From: Bolinopsis microptera
Taxonomy: Eukaryota > Ctenophora > Tentaculata > Lobata > Bolinopsidae
Reading direction: 5' to 3'
Assembly (NCBI RefSeq): GCF_026151205.1
Contig: NC_087075.1
Coordinates: 10,028,303 to 10,092,302, forward strand
DNA: 64,000 bases
Shown: positions 48,601 to 58,545 of the stretch, in pieces
Layout of the letters: each line of letters begins with the position of its first letter
Numbering within the stretch: position 1 is the first letter of the stretch
Program-made: the position numbers and the translations under genes
The notes under the pieces: model-generated
Told to the model about the DNA's origin: nothing
The model's database searches: none
What the model saw: only the letters and a program-made list of their open reading frames with translations

Positions 48601-50021
48601 TTACTACTGATCCCGTGAGCGATCCCAAGTTCTTTGCAGGGTGCCCTGAAAAAGAGGTCGTCTTCGAGAAGCTTCTCTTCAGCTTGTGCTTCTTCCATGC
48701 GATCGTGCAAGAGCGTAAGAAGTTCGGTCCTATCGGGTGGAACATCGCTTATGGGTTCAACGATTCAGATCTTCGCATTAGTCTTCAGCAGCTGCAACTG
48801 TTTGTGAACGAGTACAGTCACATTCCCCTCAATGCAGTGACGTATCTGACGGGTGAGTGTAACTATGGAGGCAGGGTGACTGATGATTGGGACAGACGCT
48901 GCATTACCACCATCCTCAAAGTCTACTACACCGAGGATGTTGTTCACGACCCCAAGTACAAATTCTCTCCCTCTGGCACCTATCACGCTCCTCCTAATGG
49001 AACTTATGAGTCTTACATCCAGTTTATCAAACAGCTGCCACAGACTCAGCTTCCTGAAGTGTTTGGTATGCACGACAACGTGGACATCTCCAGAGAACTC
49101 CAAGACACAAAGCATCTCTTTGAGGATCTGCTCTTAACTCAAGCGCAGTCGACTGGAGGTGGTGCTGGTGGAGCTACCACTGAACAGAAGCTCACAGACA
49201 TCGCTACTGACATCCTTTCTAAGTTACCTCCTCAGTTCGATATAGAGGATGCAGTGGAGAAATATCCTGTTACGTACGAGGAAAGTATGAACACGGTCCT
49301 TGTCCAGGAGATGGAACGATTTAACCGACTTTGTGGAGTCATCTCAACCTCGCTAACCAACCTTCAGAAAGCTATAAAAGGTCTAGTTGTTATGTCAGAG
49401 TCACTGGAGAGTGTGGCTAGCACTCTCTTGGTGGGTAAAGTACCTGATCTATGGTCCAAAAGTTCTTACCCCAGTCTTAAACCCCTGGGATCATACATTA
49501 ACGATCTCGTGGCTCGACTTAAATTCCTGAAGACCTGGTACCACGACAATAAGCCAACCTGTTTCTGGATCTCCGCTTTCTACTTTAACCAAGCGTTCTT
49601 GACGGGCGTGAAACAGAACTACGCCAGAAAGTACACTATTCCCATCGATAAACTGGAGCTAGATTTCGAGGTGTTACCATGTGATGACATAGACTCACAT
49701 CCCGAGGACGGAGCTTATGTGAGGGGACTTTATTTGGAGGGTGCCCGATGGGACACCAAGAAGATGTCTCTAGCCGAGTCCTTCCCTAAGATATTGTACG
49801 ATACAGTTCCCGTCATTTGGTTGAGACCAGCCATTATGACAGAGATATCCACTGAGGGTAAGTACGTCAGTCCTGTTTACAAGACTAGTGCGAGACAAGG
49901 CCAACTCTCGACCACCGGACATTCTACTAACTTTGTGCTGGCGATTAATCTGCCTACTATAAAACCCCAAAAGCATTGGGTACTCCGCGGAACGTGCCTT
50001 CTCTGCAGCTTGGACGATTAA
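21594..50021 (+). CDS. Axonemal inner-arm dynein heavy chain (DNAH3/7/12 group)
   Basis: Fifteen coding exons: 21594-23272, 23572-23647, 23817-23910, 24151-24281, 24394-24495, 24750-24866, 25068-25229, 25632-25833, 25965-26072, 26199-26368, 26594-26734, 27502-27718, 32833-32966, 41248-41352 and 41532-50021. All junctions are GT-AG with agreeing phases; total 11,928 bp, about 3,975 aa, the usual size for single-headed inner-arm chains. Exon 1 holds the N-terminal tail, exons 2-14 the tail and linker, exon 15 the AAA ring. The C-terminus ([36 protein letters not shown]...[15 protein letters not shown]) is that of DNAH3, DNAH7 and DNAH12; the [16 protein letters not shown] block looks closest to DNAH3, but I cannot separate the three by eye. 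It powers ciliary or flagellar bending. Two single-base frame breaks lie in exon 15, and they cancel. Introns 12 (5.1 kb) and 13 (8.3 kb) hold most of the repeats. Confidence 0.9.
23367..23525. mobile_element. Short inverted-repeat element in dynein intron 1
   Basis: Imperfect inverted arms of about 45 bp: AATAGATGTGGATTCTGGC and GGGGAGGTGAGGCAT on the left; ATGCCTCACCTTCCTACCAG and AATGCTCATCTATT on the right. It looks like a MITE or hairpin. No target-site duplication is clear. Confidence 0.5.
26898..26911. promoter_or_regulatory. Perfect X-box palindrome in dynein intron 11
   Basis: GTTGCCATGGTAAC is a full palindromic RFX-type X-box. It is followed by a CpG-rich patch (GCGCGCGCCGCGC). 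It sits in an intron about 5.3 kb downstream of the start codon, so it could be an intronic enhancer or a repeat-borne copy. Confidence 0.4.
27761..27774 (+). repeat. Poly(G) tract after dynein exon 12
   Basis: A run of about 13-14 G residues just inside intron 12. Similar G or C runs occur at about 35886, 36083, 36567, 40831 and 41197. Confidence 0.7.
28112..28706. repeat. Tandem duplication of a ~280-315-bp segment in dynein intron 12
   Basis: Copy A starts GACATCCTGAAATGCGCCAA (28112); copy B starts GACAACCTGAAATGCGCCAA (28391). Both contain TTCACTTGTCAAGAAGA, GATTGCCTGCGTTTATAATA and AACTTAACAATTTATATTTA and end in GGTGGTTT or GTGGTTT. Copy B has an extra piece of about 40 bp. No coding signal. 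Confidence 0.75.
28950..32832 (+). repeat. 26-bp minisatellite ending at the acceptor of dynein exon 13
   Basis: About 2.7 kb of array (plus the inserted LINE) in two related sections. From 28950 to about 32010 the unit is of the CTCTACAATAACCCAAAGT type. From about 32015 to 32832 it is of the CTCTACTAATACCCACAGT type, each about 26 bp with CTAAT or CTAAC before it. There are higher-order blocks of several units. The last unit provides the cccag acceptor used by exon 13 (32833). Confidence 0.92.
29418..30600 (+). mobile_element. 5'-truncated LINE with RNase H domain and poly(A) tail
   Basis: Inserted in the 26-bp array. Open frame 29419-30348 codes for an RNase H domain: [16 protein letters not shown] (first Asp), YQTELTAI (Glu), WSDSLSS (second Asp), [17 protein letters not shown] (His/Asp). 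It is followed by a C-terminal zinc-knuckle-like [20 protein letters not shown]. Then come a 3' UTR of about 210 bp and a pure run of about 38 A. Repeat units flank both sides, so the target-site duplication cannot be told from the array. The I/R1/LOA-type clades carry RNase H; the exact clade is not determined. Perfect frame and pure tail point to a young insertion. Confidence 0.88.
35086..35190. repeat. TATAGC palindromic cluster
   Basis: About 100 bp made of overlapping TATAGCTATA palindromes; it could form cruciforms or hairpins. Probably a microsatellite-derived tract. Confidence 0.75.
36039..36204. mobile_element. Harbinger-like MITE
   Basis: A 166-bp element with inverted ends GGGGTCGTTCACATAT and ATATGTGAACGACCCC, flanked on both sides by TTA (36036-36038 and 36205-36207), the 3-bp target duplication typical of PIF/Harbinger. 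A poly(C) tract lies inside. No coding capacity. Confidence 0.75.
36327..36383. repeat. Perfect 20-bp inverted repeat (hairpin)
   Basis: TTTTTTAGAGGCCTAAATAA and its exact reverse complement are separated by 17 bp. It may be the centre or ends of a small foldback element. Confidence 0.8.
36566..36590 (+). repeat. Poly(C) tract
   Basis: About 23-25 consecutive C residues in dynein intron 13; the longest of the G/C homopolymers in the window. Confidence 0.8.
37742..37970. repeat. 11-bp minisatellite (GGTTGGTAAAT)
   Basis: About 20 imperfect copies of GGTTGGTAAAT with GGTAGGTAAAT and GATGGTAAATT variants, in dynein intron 13. Confidence 0.9.
40171..40848. mobile_element. Foldback element with ~300-bp inverted arms, flanked by TTAA
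   Basis: Arms of about 300 bp, highly similar, converge on a loop of about 22 bp near 40475-40495. The outer ends are GGGTCTTCATCAAAATTCTC and GAGAATTTTGATGAAGACCC. The right arm has an extra piece of about 40 bp (around 40660-40700) and a poly(C) extension. TTAA stands on both sides (40167-40170 and 40849-40852), matching the piggyBac-type target. No transposase. Confidence 0.8.
41532..50021 (+). CDS. Dynein heavy chain terminal exon: motor domain, with two frame breaks
   Basis: One 8.49-kb exon codes for the end of the linker, AAA1-AAA6, stalk and C-terminal domain. AAA1 Walker [11 protein letters not shown] is near 41965 with CFDEFNRI as Walker B. AAA2 GEPFAGKT is near 42807, AAA3 GPTGTGKS near 43860, AAA4 [13 protein letters not shown] near 44961. 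The coiled-coil stalk and microtubule-binding domain span about 45.65-46.6 kb. Frame break 1, about 41755-41762: frame reads VSS-stop where homologues continue with ENSFDWLSQ, as if one base were added. Frame break 2, about 42470: SSQ runs into a stop where homologues have [10 protein letters not shown], as if one base were missing. The 700 bp between is conserved AAA1 in the other frame, so assembly error is more likely than decay. ATG at 42486 is internal, not a start. Confidence 0.88.
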
Positions 50022-51044
50022 ACGTTTTGAAAGAGCATTAAAATGATTCGTATTTTGTAAAAAGTTAAAGCAATGATGTTTACTTAGAAGACTTGATTAA
50101 AATTTTAATGCACGTTGTTGGGTAAAGCTGTGCGCGAGACAAGCTGTATTCTCCATACTCCTCTTAAAATATCGATATTTTAATCTTATAGGTATAGTCA
50201 GAAAAATCGATCATTAGTTTGTGACACAACATGTTGTGAATGCGACTGTCACTGTGGTGAGGAACGTATAACACGCTATATAATCATAACTGTAGTCTAG
50301 ATAGATTTATAATAGATTGATAGATTTATAATAGATTGATAGATTTTCGTATTTATTATGGATTACGGCGTGGCGGAGAAACTTTCGCTTCCAACACTTA
50401 GAACCCGTGCCCTTGTTAATTAAGTGATTTTAGAAAAAAACAAAGAAGTGAAGTGAAGATTTGCACGATTAATAAATAGTAAACTGTAAAGCTGTAAGAA
50501 CTATGTAAATGTTTTCGCGTGGTCTAAATAACATCTTTTTAAGAGCAATAGTTGTATGTACAAAACTGTGTAACAATAGTGTTCATAAACTTCAGATATT
50601 CATTTTCATAACTTGTAACGAAGGATATTCATTTGTTAAATTTTTTATAGAAAGGTCAGAGGTGTTAAGTACTGCCTTGGGTCGTTCATTGCCATCCCAT
50701 CCCCACTGCAGCTGCCCCTGCACTTCTGTGCGGATGAATTCATATAATGGTGTTTAAAATAAATTGGAAGGAAGCTGGTGGTGGTCCTGGTAGTTTTCCA
50801 TTTTGACTGTCTTTTGCTTTACTTCTTTAAAAATGTTTCGGTAGTTTGCGTGAAATTAAAACGGCAATAATGAATAATTGTAAACTATTAAAGTATTTAA
50901 AAGCAGCTAGCAGGCAAGCTTATGAAAATAGTAAAATACAACAACTCGCGTTGGAATTGTTTTCGATTTCAGTCTAGCCTATGCCCTACCTACATACCAT
51001 ATACTATAAGTCAAGTTTAATGATGACATGATGGCCAGGTCGCG
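50022..51044. other. Dynein 3' UTR and flank
   Basis: AT-rich. AATAAA at 50471-50476 and another AATAAA-like site near 50758 are candidate poly(A) signals for the dynein transcript. GATAGATTTATAATAGATT is repeated twice at 50300-50345. No gene is seen. Confidence 0.45.
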
Positions 51045-51476
51045 CCGGCTTTTTATTTTTTCTATTTACTTACTTTACTTTACGTTGTTTAGCTGCAAGG
51101 CAGCAGGGTCATCTATGAAAACCACCCTTTTTCTTTTACTTTGGACAACCATGGCCGGCACCAGCACTTACAGGAAACCGAAGGATCGATAACTAAGGCC
51201 AGCGACGGTTAAGGTATTATACCACACTTTCTTCGCCCGTGGCTCCGCTGTATTGATCATGTACAGCTCCTCATTTAACCCTCACACATGATTTCTCGAG
51301 CATTCGGCTGAGTAGACCGGGGGGCTGCATAGGTTCATCGGAACCCTTAGCAGAACGGCTACGCCGCTCACCCCATGGCTGCGCTAGTGGCACAGGTGAG
51401 GATCGAACCCGCAACCTCGTGATTGAGCAGCATATCACGAGTAAGGCAGGTCGACTAACGAACTGCGCCACTAAGC
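51045..51476 (-). mobile_element. tRNA-derived SINE
   Basis: On the minus strand a tRNA-like head starts at 51476 (GCTTAGTGGCGCAGTTCGTT). It has an A box (TGGCGCAGTTCGTTAGTCGA, 51455-51474) and a B box (GGTTCGATCCTC, about 51398-51409), spaced as in RNA polymerase III promoters. It is followed by an unrelated body of about 300 bp and an A-rich tail with GTAAA repeats near 51045-51085. The head has no obvious CCA end or normal cloverleaf 3' half, so it is a SINE and not a tRNA gene. Confidence 0.75.
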
Positions 51477-52226
51477 AACTATTTATGCATGATTATATTT
51501 TTAGTGGTTTCACAGCCGAGCTGAGCGAAACAATTTTACAAAAACCTTTAAAAATGCTAGTATTTTTCAACATTATTTAAATTGTATCACGTTGCCCACC
51601 GCGAGCTGATTACTCGTGAGGTCGAAATGGGCGCTGGGTGCGATCTTTCTGAAATTTTGCCTGTTGGTTCGGTGGATGATTTTAGCCACAGCGCCTTAAA
51701 ATTAGCAAGATCGCAGATAATCACACAAAGTTACAGCTAATTTAGTGATGTAAACACTCGTCGCAATATACTGGAATTGGATCGAGCGCGTTTCTATGGT
51801 TACTAAGCGCGTGCCCAAATATAATAATGATTAGTCCGCTCATTAGCAATTTGAGAGCGTGTCGCATGTAGCATTATTATAATTCTATGATATAGTCTAT
51901 ATTAGATTTAGTTTTTCATTCCTTGGCGGTCCTCATTTCTGTGGGATATGTTAATGTCCCAGTTTATGTACCTTACATGATTTTGAAATATAGTATCAAG
52001 GAGAAATAAAACATAAAATTCAGTCATCCGATCAACACTAGAGGTCCTAATGAAATGAAATCAAGACTTCAAACACGTACAATTATTGGCACTAAAGAAG
52101 TATTGTCAAGTGTGATTCGTGGTCAGAAACGTATGCCATTCTGTATGTAAGCCACAATTAGGAGGAAACATCAAGATAGTACGATATTAGTATTACAACT
52201 TTACAGATGACAGATAACAAATGTAA
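51477..52226. other. Intergenic region
   Basis: No gene or repeat family is recognised. Confidence 0.4.
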
Positions 52227-52319
52227 CTGTCACCAAAATGCAGTTAAGCCTAACGCCTACTTTAGGCCTAACTCTGCGTTGGGCCTTTCTGGTTAGGTCT
52301 AACTGCATCTTGGTGACAG
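52227..52319. mobile_element. 93-bp Harbinger-like MITE
   Basis: Inverted ends CTGTCACCAAAATGCAGTTA and TAACTGCATCTTGGTGACAG, arms about 25 bp, with inner GCCTAACGC / GCGTTGGGC pairs. Flanked by TAA on both sides (52224-52226 and 52320-52322). Confidence 0.7.
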
Positions 52320-52894
52320 TAAGGAGTAAGTATAACATCAAAATTTAACTAACCAAATATTTTAAAATTTAACTAACAACGACAGTTAAGACTAGCTTTG
52401 CAAATTTAAACTTGGCAATGTTGATACTAATTCGCGGCTTCGTTTTTAATACCTTAAAAACATTGGACAGTTGTAAACATCAAACACAGATGAAATCTTC
52501 AAAAGAGATCTCGCACTTTTAGTCATGACATATTATTATTATAAATACCAAACAAGATCTTGAAATTCAAAAGCTAGATTAGCACAAGTGACTAATTTAA
52601 GAATGCCCGATGGGTAAGGTGCACGGTTCAATACGGTAAACGTTAAATACTAGTGGAGCCGCGGCAAAGTACTAAAATGCGCGGGCAATTCTAAAATTTA
52701 TAATGTCGCCGCGCCTCACGTCTTGTATTATTAGACAACAACATCAAATTCACTGTCCATATTTTGTAACAAAATCTAAAATTTCATAATACATGGTGTT
52801 GTATATGTTTTAATATCACTATAACTAAAGCGGACAAGCTTTTTATTTTACAACAATATCATTCGGTCTCCTTGTCACTGTAACACTTTGAAAG
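52320..52894. other. Intergenic region
   Basis: AT-rich; no gene or recognised element. Confidence 0.35.
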
Positions 52895-53500
52895 AAACAC
52901 GAAGATTGAACAGCGAGACAGAGAATGGACAGTGAGACAGAAATTGAACAGTCAGACAGGGAATGAACACCGAGAAAGATTGATAGGTAAGACAGGGAAT
53001 TGACTCTAAAATAGAGAATGAACACTGATGCAGAGATTGAATAATGAGACGGAGAATTAACGTCGAGACAGGAATGAACAGTGATTTAATAGTTAAACAA
53101 AGAATGATCACTGAGAAAGAGATTGAATAGTTAAACAAATAATGAACGTCGAGACAGATTGAATAGTGAGACGGAGAATGAACGTCGAGACAGAGAATGA
53201 ACATTGAGACAGATTGAATAGTGAGACGGAGAATGAACGTCGAGACAGAGAATGAACATTGAGACAGATTGAATAGTGAGACGGAGAATGAACGTCGAGA
53301 CAGAGAATGAACATTGAGACAGATTAAATAGTCAGACGGAGAATAAATGTCGAGACAGAGAATGAACGCTGAGACAAAGATTGAATAGTTAAACAAGAAA
53401 ATGAACACTGAGACAGAGATTGAATAGTTAAACAGAGAATGAACGTTGAGACCGATTGAATAGTGAGATGGAGACAGATCGAATAGTTAGACGGAGAATA
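52895..53500. repeat. Minisatellite of GAGAATGAAC / GAGACAG units (~54 bp)
   Basis: A compound repeat, about 54 bp per higher-order unit, with sub-units GAGACAGAGAATGAAC and GAGACAGATTGAATAGT. The central part (53150-53330) is nearly perfect, the edges are degenerate. Confidence 0.9.
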
Positions 53501-53596
53501 TCATAATATGGTTAGTTTAATATCTAATATCTAAAATGATTGCACGGCTTTTAAAGTAATATATTATCAAACATTATCTTATCTATGTTATCTAAT

Positions 53597-54520
53597 TTAG
53601 TTTCTTTTGTAAATATAGGATGCCACATCATTGACGGTATCTGACAGTTTCTTATATAATAATGCACGGACATCATCGTCCATCACGTCAAACTCAGGAT
53701 CATTAACGAAGGAAGTTATTCTGTTTGAAAGCTCCCGCCAATCTCCTTTATAGTCTATGTCCCGTTTCTTCTTTCTTTTATCCCCATTTCCTCCAACCTC
53801 ATCATCTTCTACTTCTTCATCCTCGTCTTCTGATGCTGGATAATCGCAGCATTTGTTTACATCTGCATCAGCTGGCCATATCCCAATATCACTTCCTGCA
53901 AAAATAATATCGGATTTTATATTTTGACTATTATAAGAATTGGAAGCAAAGCAATAGGGAAAACCTGGCAAACCCTGCGGAGATGTGATTTATGAGTCTG
54001 ATGGCAGAGAGTGATAACCCACTTTAACAGACAAAATTATCTTTGTCTTTCCAACCCTGATAACAACCAGGGTCCACACGGATACCTCGCCTCGGAGGTC
54101 GAAGTAATGCCCTGCCTTTGATATTGATAATAATATTTACTGTTGGAAACTTCATATTTTCTCTACTAGCAGGCTCCACACCTCCTACATCGACGCGGAC
54201 GCACTGCCATAGCACATGAACGAGTTATGAACCTCAATTTTGTCTTGTCTATTCAAATTGGAATGTAAACATGCATACAGATCAATTTAACAGACCTTTA
54301 TCTTTTACGAAGAACAGTATGTTTCTGTAATCTTCAGGTAGGTCCTCCCATTGCATTTCATTAAACCATCATCAATAGCTTGAAAAATATGTCTGCAGGT
54401 GCAAGTTGGTCCTCTGATGTTCAGTTGGTGGGGCTCAGACCGGTGAGAGGATTTCACATAGAATACTCCATCAACGACCTTGCACACTTTGCTTGACCGT
54501 TTACCTTCTAAAATTACTGG
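53597..54520 (-). CDS. Unknown protein, last two exons (one frame break)
   Basis: Exon 53597-53895 (stop at 53597) and upstream exon 54296-54520, with GT-AG borders. The last exon reads GSDIGIWPADADVNKCCDYP, then an acidic run (SEDEDEEVEDDE), a basic run (KRKKKRD) and WRELSNRITSFVNDPEFDVM to the C-terminus ASYIYKRN. The upstream exon begins PVILEGKRSSKVCKVVDGVF and ends WEDLPEDYRNILFFVKDK in a different frame. One missing base at about 54370 (GATGGTTTAATG) would unite them and also restore the phase to the next exon. I do not recognise the family. The 5' part probably lies beyond the 2.4-kb minisatellite; the exon at 57157-57248 is a candidate. No membrane segment or signal peptide is seen in this part. 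Confidence 0.5.
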
Positions 54521-54759
54521 CTGTTGTTCAAAAAATCAAACCAAGAGAGAACACATAATATTTTGTCGCTTTATAATTCAAATTATTACAAAAAAATACT
54601 CGATTCTCCAGAAATTTGCCTTGCACATATTATGTAGTGATATAGCACCAAGTTAGTGTCGTCGTTTTAAGCGGGTTTGAAACTTTTAACTCACCCTTAT
54701 CGTATTTCAGTCGAAGTTTTCTCTTCTTTTTCCACCAATCCCAGAGAAGTTTGAGTGGA

Positions 54760-57115
54760 AGAGTAATTAATGAGGGAAACGTAGAGTAACACTGATGAAG
54801 ACAGAGAGTTACCACTAAATGGGAGAGTAACTACTGAGCATGAGGGAAATGTAGAGTATCACTGACGAAGACAGAGAGTTAATACTGAGTGGGAGAATAA
54901 CTTCTGAAGGAAATGTCTAGAGTAACACTGATGAAGATAGAGAGTTAACACTGATTGGGAGAATAACTACTGAGGGAAAGACAGAGAAGTTAACAGAGAG
55001 TTAACTCTCAGTGTGAGAGTAACTACTGAGTACTGAGGGAAATGTAGAATAACACTGATGAAGACAGAGAGTTAATACTGAGTGGGAGAGTAGCTACTGA
55101 GGGAAATATAGAATAACACTGACGAAGACAGAGAGTTAATACTTAGTGGGAGAATAACTACTGAGCATGAGGGAAATGTAGAGTATCACTGACAAAGACA
55201 GAGAGTTAATACTGAGTGAGGGAATAACTTCTGAAGGAAATGTCTAGAGTAACACTGATGAAGATAGAGAGTTAACACTGATTGGGAGAATAACTACTGA
55301 GGGAAAGACAGAGAAGTTAACAGAGAGTTAACTCTCAGTGTGAGAGTAACTACTGAGTACTGAGGGAAATGTAGAATAACACTGATGAAGACAGAGAGTT
55401 AATACTGAGTGGAAGAGTAGCTACTGAGGGAAATATATAGTAACACTGACGAAGACAGAGAGTTAATACTGAGTGGGAGAATAACTACTGAGGGAAATGT
55501 AGAGTAATACTGACGAAGACAGAGAGTTAATACTGAGTGGGAGAATAACTACTGAGCAAAATATAGAGTAACACTGACAAAGACAGAGAGTTAACTCTCA
55601 GTGTGATAGTAACTACTGAGGGAAATATAGAGTAACACTGACGAAGACAGAGAGTTAATACTGAGTGGGAGAATAACTAAGATGAGAGAAATGTAGAGTT
55701 ACACTGATGACGACAGAGAGTTAACTCTCAGTGTGAGAGTAACTATACTGAGGGAAATGTAGAATAACACTGATGAAGACAGAGAGTTAATACTGAGTGG
55801 GAGAGTAGCTACTGAGGGAAATATAATAGAGTAACACTCACGAAGACAGAGAGTTAATACTGAGTCGAGTGGGAGATTAACTTCTGAAGGAAATGTCTAG
55901 AGTAACACTGATGAAGATAGAGAGTTAACACTGATTGGGAGAATAACTACTGAGGGAAATATAGAGTAACACTGACGAAGACAGAGAGTTAATACTGAGT
56001 GGAAGAATAACTGCTGAGAGAAATGTAGAGTAACACTGATGAAGACAGAGAGTTGATACTGAGTGGGAGAATAATTACTGAGAGAAATGTAGAGTAATAC
56101 TGACGAAGACAGAGAGTTAATACTGAGTGGGAGAATAACTACTGAGCGAAATATAGAGTAACACTGACGAAGACAGAGAGTTAACTCTCAGTGTGAGAGT
56201 AACTACTGAGGGAAATGTAGAATAACACTGATGAAGACAGAGAGTTAATACTGAGTGGGAGAGTAGCTACTGAGGGAAATATAATAGAGTAACACTCACG
56301 AAGACAGAGAGTTAATACTGAGTCGAGTGGGAGATTAACTTCTGAAGGAAATGTCTAGAGTAACACTGATGAAGATAGAGAGTTAACACTGATTGGGAGA
56401 ATAACTACTGAGGGAAATATATAGTAACACTGACGAAGACAGAGAGCTAGAGTTAATACTGAGTGGAAGAATAACTGCTGAGAGAAATGTAGAGTAACAC
56501 TGATGAAGACAGAGAGCTAGAGTTAATACTGAGTGGGAGAATAACTACTGAGAGAAATGTAGAGTAACACTGATGAAGACAGAGAGTTGATACTGAGTGG
56601 GAGAATAATTACTGAGAGAAATGTAGAGTAATACTGACGAAGACAGAGAGTTAATACTGAGTGGGAGAATAACTACTGAGCGAAATATAGAGTAACACTG
56701 ACGAAGACAGAGAGTTAACTCTCAGTGTGAGAGTAACTACTGAGGGAAATGTAGAATAACACTGATGAAGACAGAGAGTTAATACTGAGTGGGAGAGTAG
56801 CTACTGAGGGAAATATAGAGTAACACTGACGAAGACAGAGAGTTAATACTGAGTGGGAGAATAACTTCTGAACGAAATGTCTAGAGTAACACTGATGAAG
56901 ATAGAGAGTTAACACTGATTGGGAGAATAACTACTGAGGGAAATATAGAGTAACACTGATGAAGACAGAGAGTTAATACTGAGTGGAAGAATAACTGCAG
57001 AGAGAAATGTAGAGTAACACTGATGAAGACAGAGAGTTAATACTGAGTGGAAGAGTAACTACTGAGAGAAATGTAGAGTAACACTGATGAAGACAGAGAG
57101 TGAACAATGAGTAGG
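54760..57115. repeat. ~65-bp minisatellite array (2.35 kb)
   Basis: About 35 copies of a unit built from GAGGGAAATGTAGAGTAACA, CTGATGAAGACAGAGAGTTA and ATACTGAGTGGGAGAATAAC. Variants include AGAGTTAACTCTCAGTGTGA (palindromic GAGTTAACTC). Variants recur in blocks of several units, a higher-order structure. Confidence 0.93.
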
Positions 57116-57156
57116 GGGACATAAAATATGAAGTGCATGATAGTTGAATTACTCAC

Positions 57157-57248
57157 ACTGTAACTTTGATGTTATTCGATGAACCAACAAATCTCACATA
57201 GGCACAGAATTTAGTGATCGTTACATCGTTTGCAACACCAATAAAAAC
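57157..57248 (-). CDS. Possible internal exon of an unknown gene
   Basis: Acceptor cattttcag-like at 57249, donor AGT|gtgagt at 57156. The frame is open throughout (VFIGVANDVTITKFCAYVRF, then VGSSNNIKVT). It may belong to the unknown gene at 53.6-54.5 kb: a weaker donor two bases earlier would give the right phase. No family recognised. Confidence 0.3.
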
Positions 57249-57269
57249 CTGAAAAATGGAAGTAATGAT

Positions 57270-57385
57270 GTACTATTATCTCTACTATAGTTCAGAGAAT
57301 TGTTTCTGTCTGTACGACCGCCCACGTGCAAATTAGATGAGAAATAGGAAGTTGCATAGTAACCATGGTAACGAAGATTGTTGTT
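57270..57385 (+). repeat. Dispersed repeat copy with X-box-like core (copy 1)
   Basis: Contains GTACGACCGCCCACGTGCAA, GTTGCATAGTAACCATGGTA and ACGAAG. It is matched in reverse orientation at 62612-62735, with similarity also on the CTATAGTTCAGAGAATTGTTTC side. Includes GTAACCATGGTAAC (57359-57372). Confidence 0.6.
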
Positions 57386-57629
57386 CCCACGTGCACGTGC
57401 AAGGATTTGAGAGAGGCATTTTGATCGGTTTTTGTTATTACGTGGTGTTAAGTGCGAGCTATATTTTAATTGGCTGTATCTTCGGTTGTGATGAATATTT
57501 TTTTGATGCGATAGAAACTGACTACCAAAGAATAGTATTAGCTTCCTCCCTGTGACCACGGGTTTTCTAGTATAATTATGTAGGGGACAAGGTTACAACG
57601 AAACAGAACATCTTACAATCATCAAAAAG

Positions 57630-57710
57630 CGAAGATTTTATATCAAGATTAATATACAATGTAATATATTATATTTTATATAATATATTGATATTATATA
57701 AAGGATCATA
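57630..57710. repeat. AT-rich palindromic tract
   Basis: TATATTATATTTTATATAAT and related inverted AT stretches; simple-sequence. Confidence 0.5.
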
Positions 57711-57776
57711 GCAAGTATGTTGAACCTGATCATAACAATTTGAGGTTTCAATACTTACGTCTCACATACCTAAAGC

Positions 57777-58024
57777 CAGTCAATATCTGTTTCAATGTTT
57801 CTATCATGGCAGTCCAGAGTAACTATAGCTGTATTCTCTTGCATGTTTATTATCAGTTTCGCATCAATGAGGCAGAAGGAAGTCACTGACGAAACGTATG
57901 CATTCAGAATTGCACAACTTGCAATGCACCTATTATGTTGGTAACCGTTGATGCTGTCTGCCAATTCATCACAGCAGATGAAAAAGCACTCGAAACAACA
58001 ACCATGTAGCTCTTTCAAATTCAA
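57777..58024 (-). CDS. Possible exon or ORF of unknown function
   Basis: Open frame reading ELHGCCFECFFICCDELADS, INGYQHNRCIASCAILNAYV and ending DWL-TAG directly before a strong donor-like gtatgtgag. It is Cys-rich (9 Cys in about 84 aa). The stop coincides with the splice site, so either this is the C-terminus or the frame is broken. No family recognised. Confidence 0.22.
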
Positions 58025-58545
58025 GCTGTATAACTATAGTCTATAATGCATATTATAATATGATCTACTGATGCAGGCGAAGCTAGGTCAGGAACGCAGC
58101 AATGTGAAGTGTGAACCGACGAAACCGGAAACAGGTAACCAAAGATCTCTGAATTCTCTGGTCCATTATTCAGTTCTGATGTTTCACACACACATACCTA
58201 AAATGAAGTAAATGTTATGAACGGCTATTTTTAAAAGAATACTAGAACTTGTATTATTTTTCTTCCCAATATAAAGATATACCAGTAGTTTGGCTGTTCA
58301 ATATATTTTCATATTATATAAGATAACTGTATCGAGTGTACTTCTATATAACAAGAATCAGCTCTACAAAAGAGAATTGGAGTTGCTAAAAAATAGCAAA
58401 AAAAACAAATACATCTAAGTTGAGGTCAAACACAATGAAAAGTTTTCCAATGTGAAATTAATAGAAACATTTCCAACGGAAGTTTTTTAGAGGGTGAGAC
58501 CTTTTTTAAATAAATTGACTGTCTAAAACAGAATTGCATATACTG

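Noticed and set aside
42486-50021. A separate gene starting at ATG 42486
   Set aside because: The Met is the internal Met of the conserved [10 protein letters not shown] segment of AAA1; the ORF start comes only from the frame break.
51398-51476. A functional tRNA gene
   Set aside because: A and B boxes are present but no proper acceptor stem closes, and it continues into a SINE body with A-rich tail.
52875-53408. 177-aa minus-strand ORF rich in Ser, Leu, Phe and Cys
   Set aside because: It is a translation of the 54-bp minisatellite; the protein repeat follows the DNA repeat and no exon signals exist.
54630-54815. Possible exon reading WDWWKKKRKLRLKYDKG before a gtgagt donor
   Set aside because: No acceptor in the right place, most of the ORF is minisatellite, and the phase does not fit the next exon at 54520.
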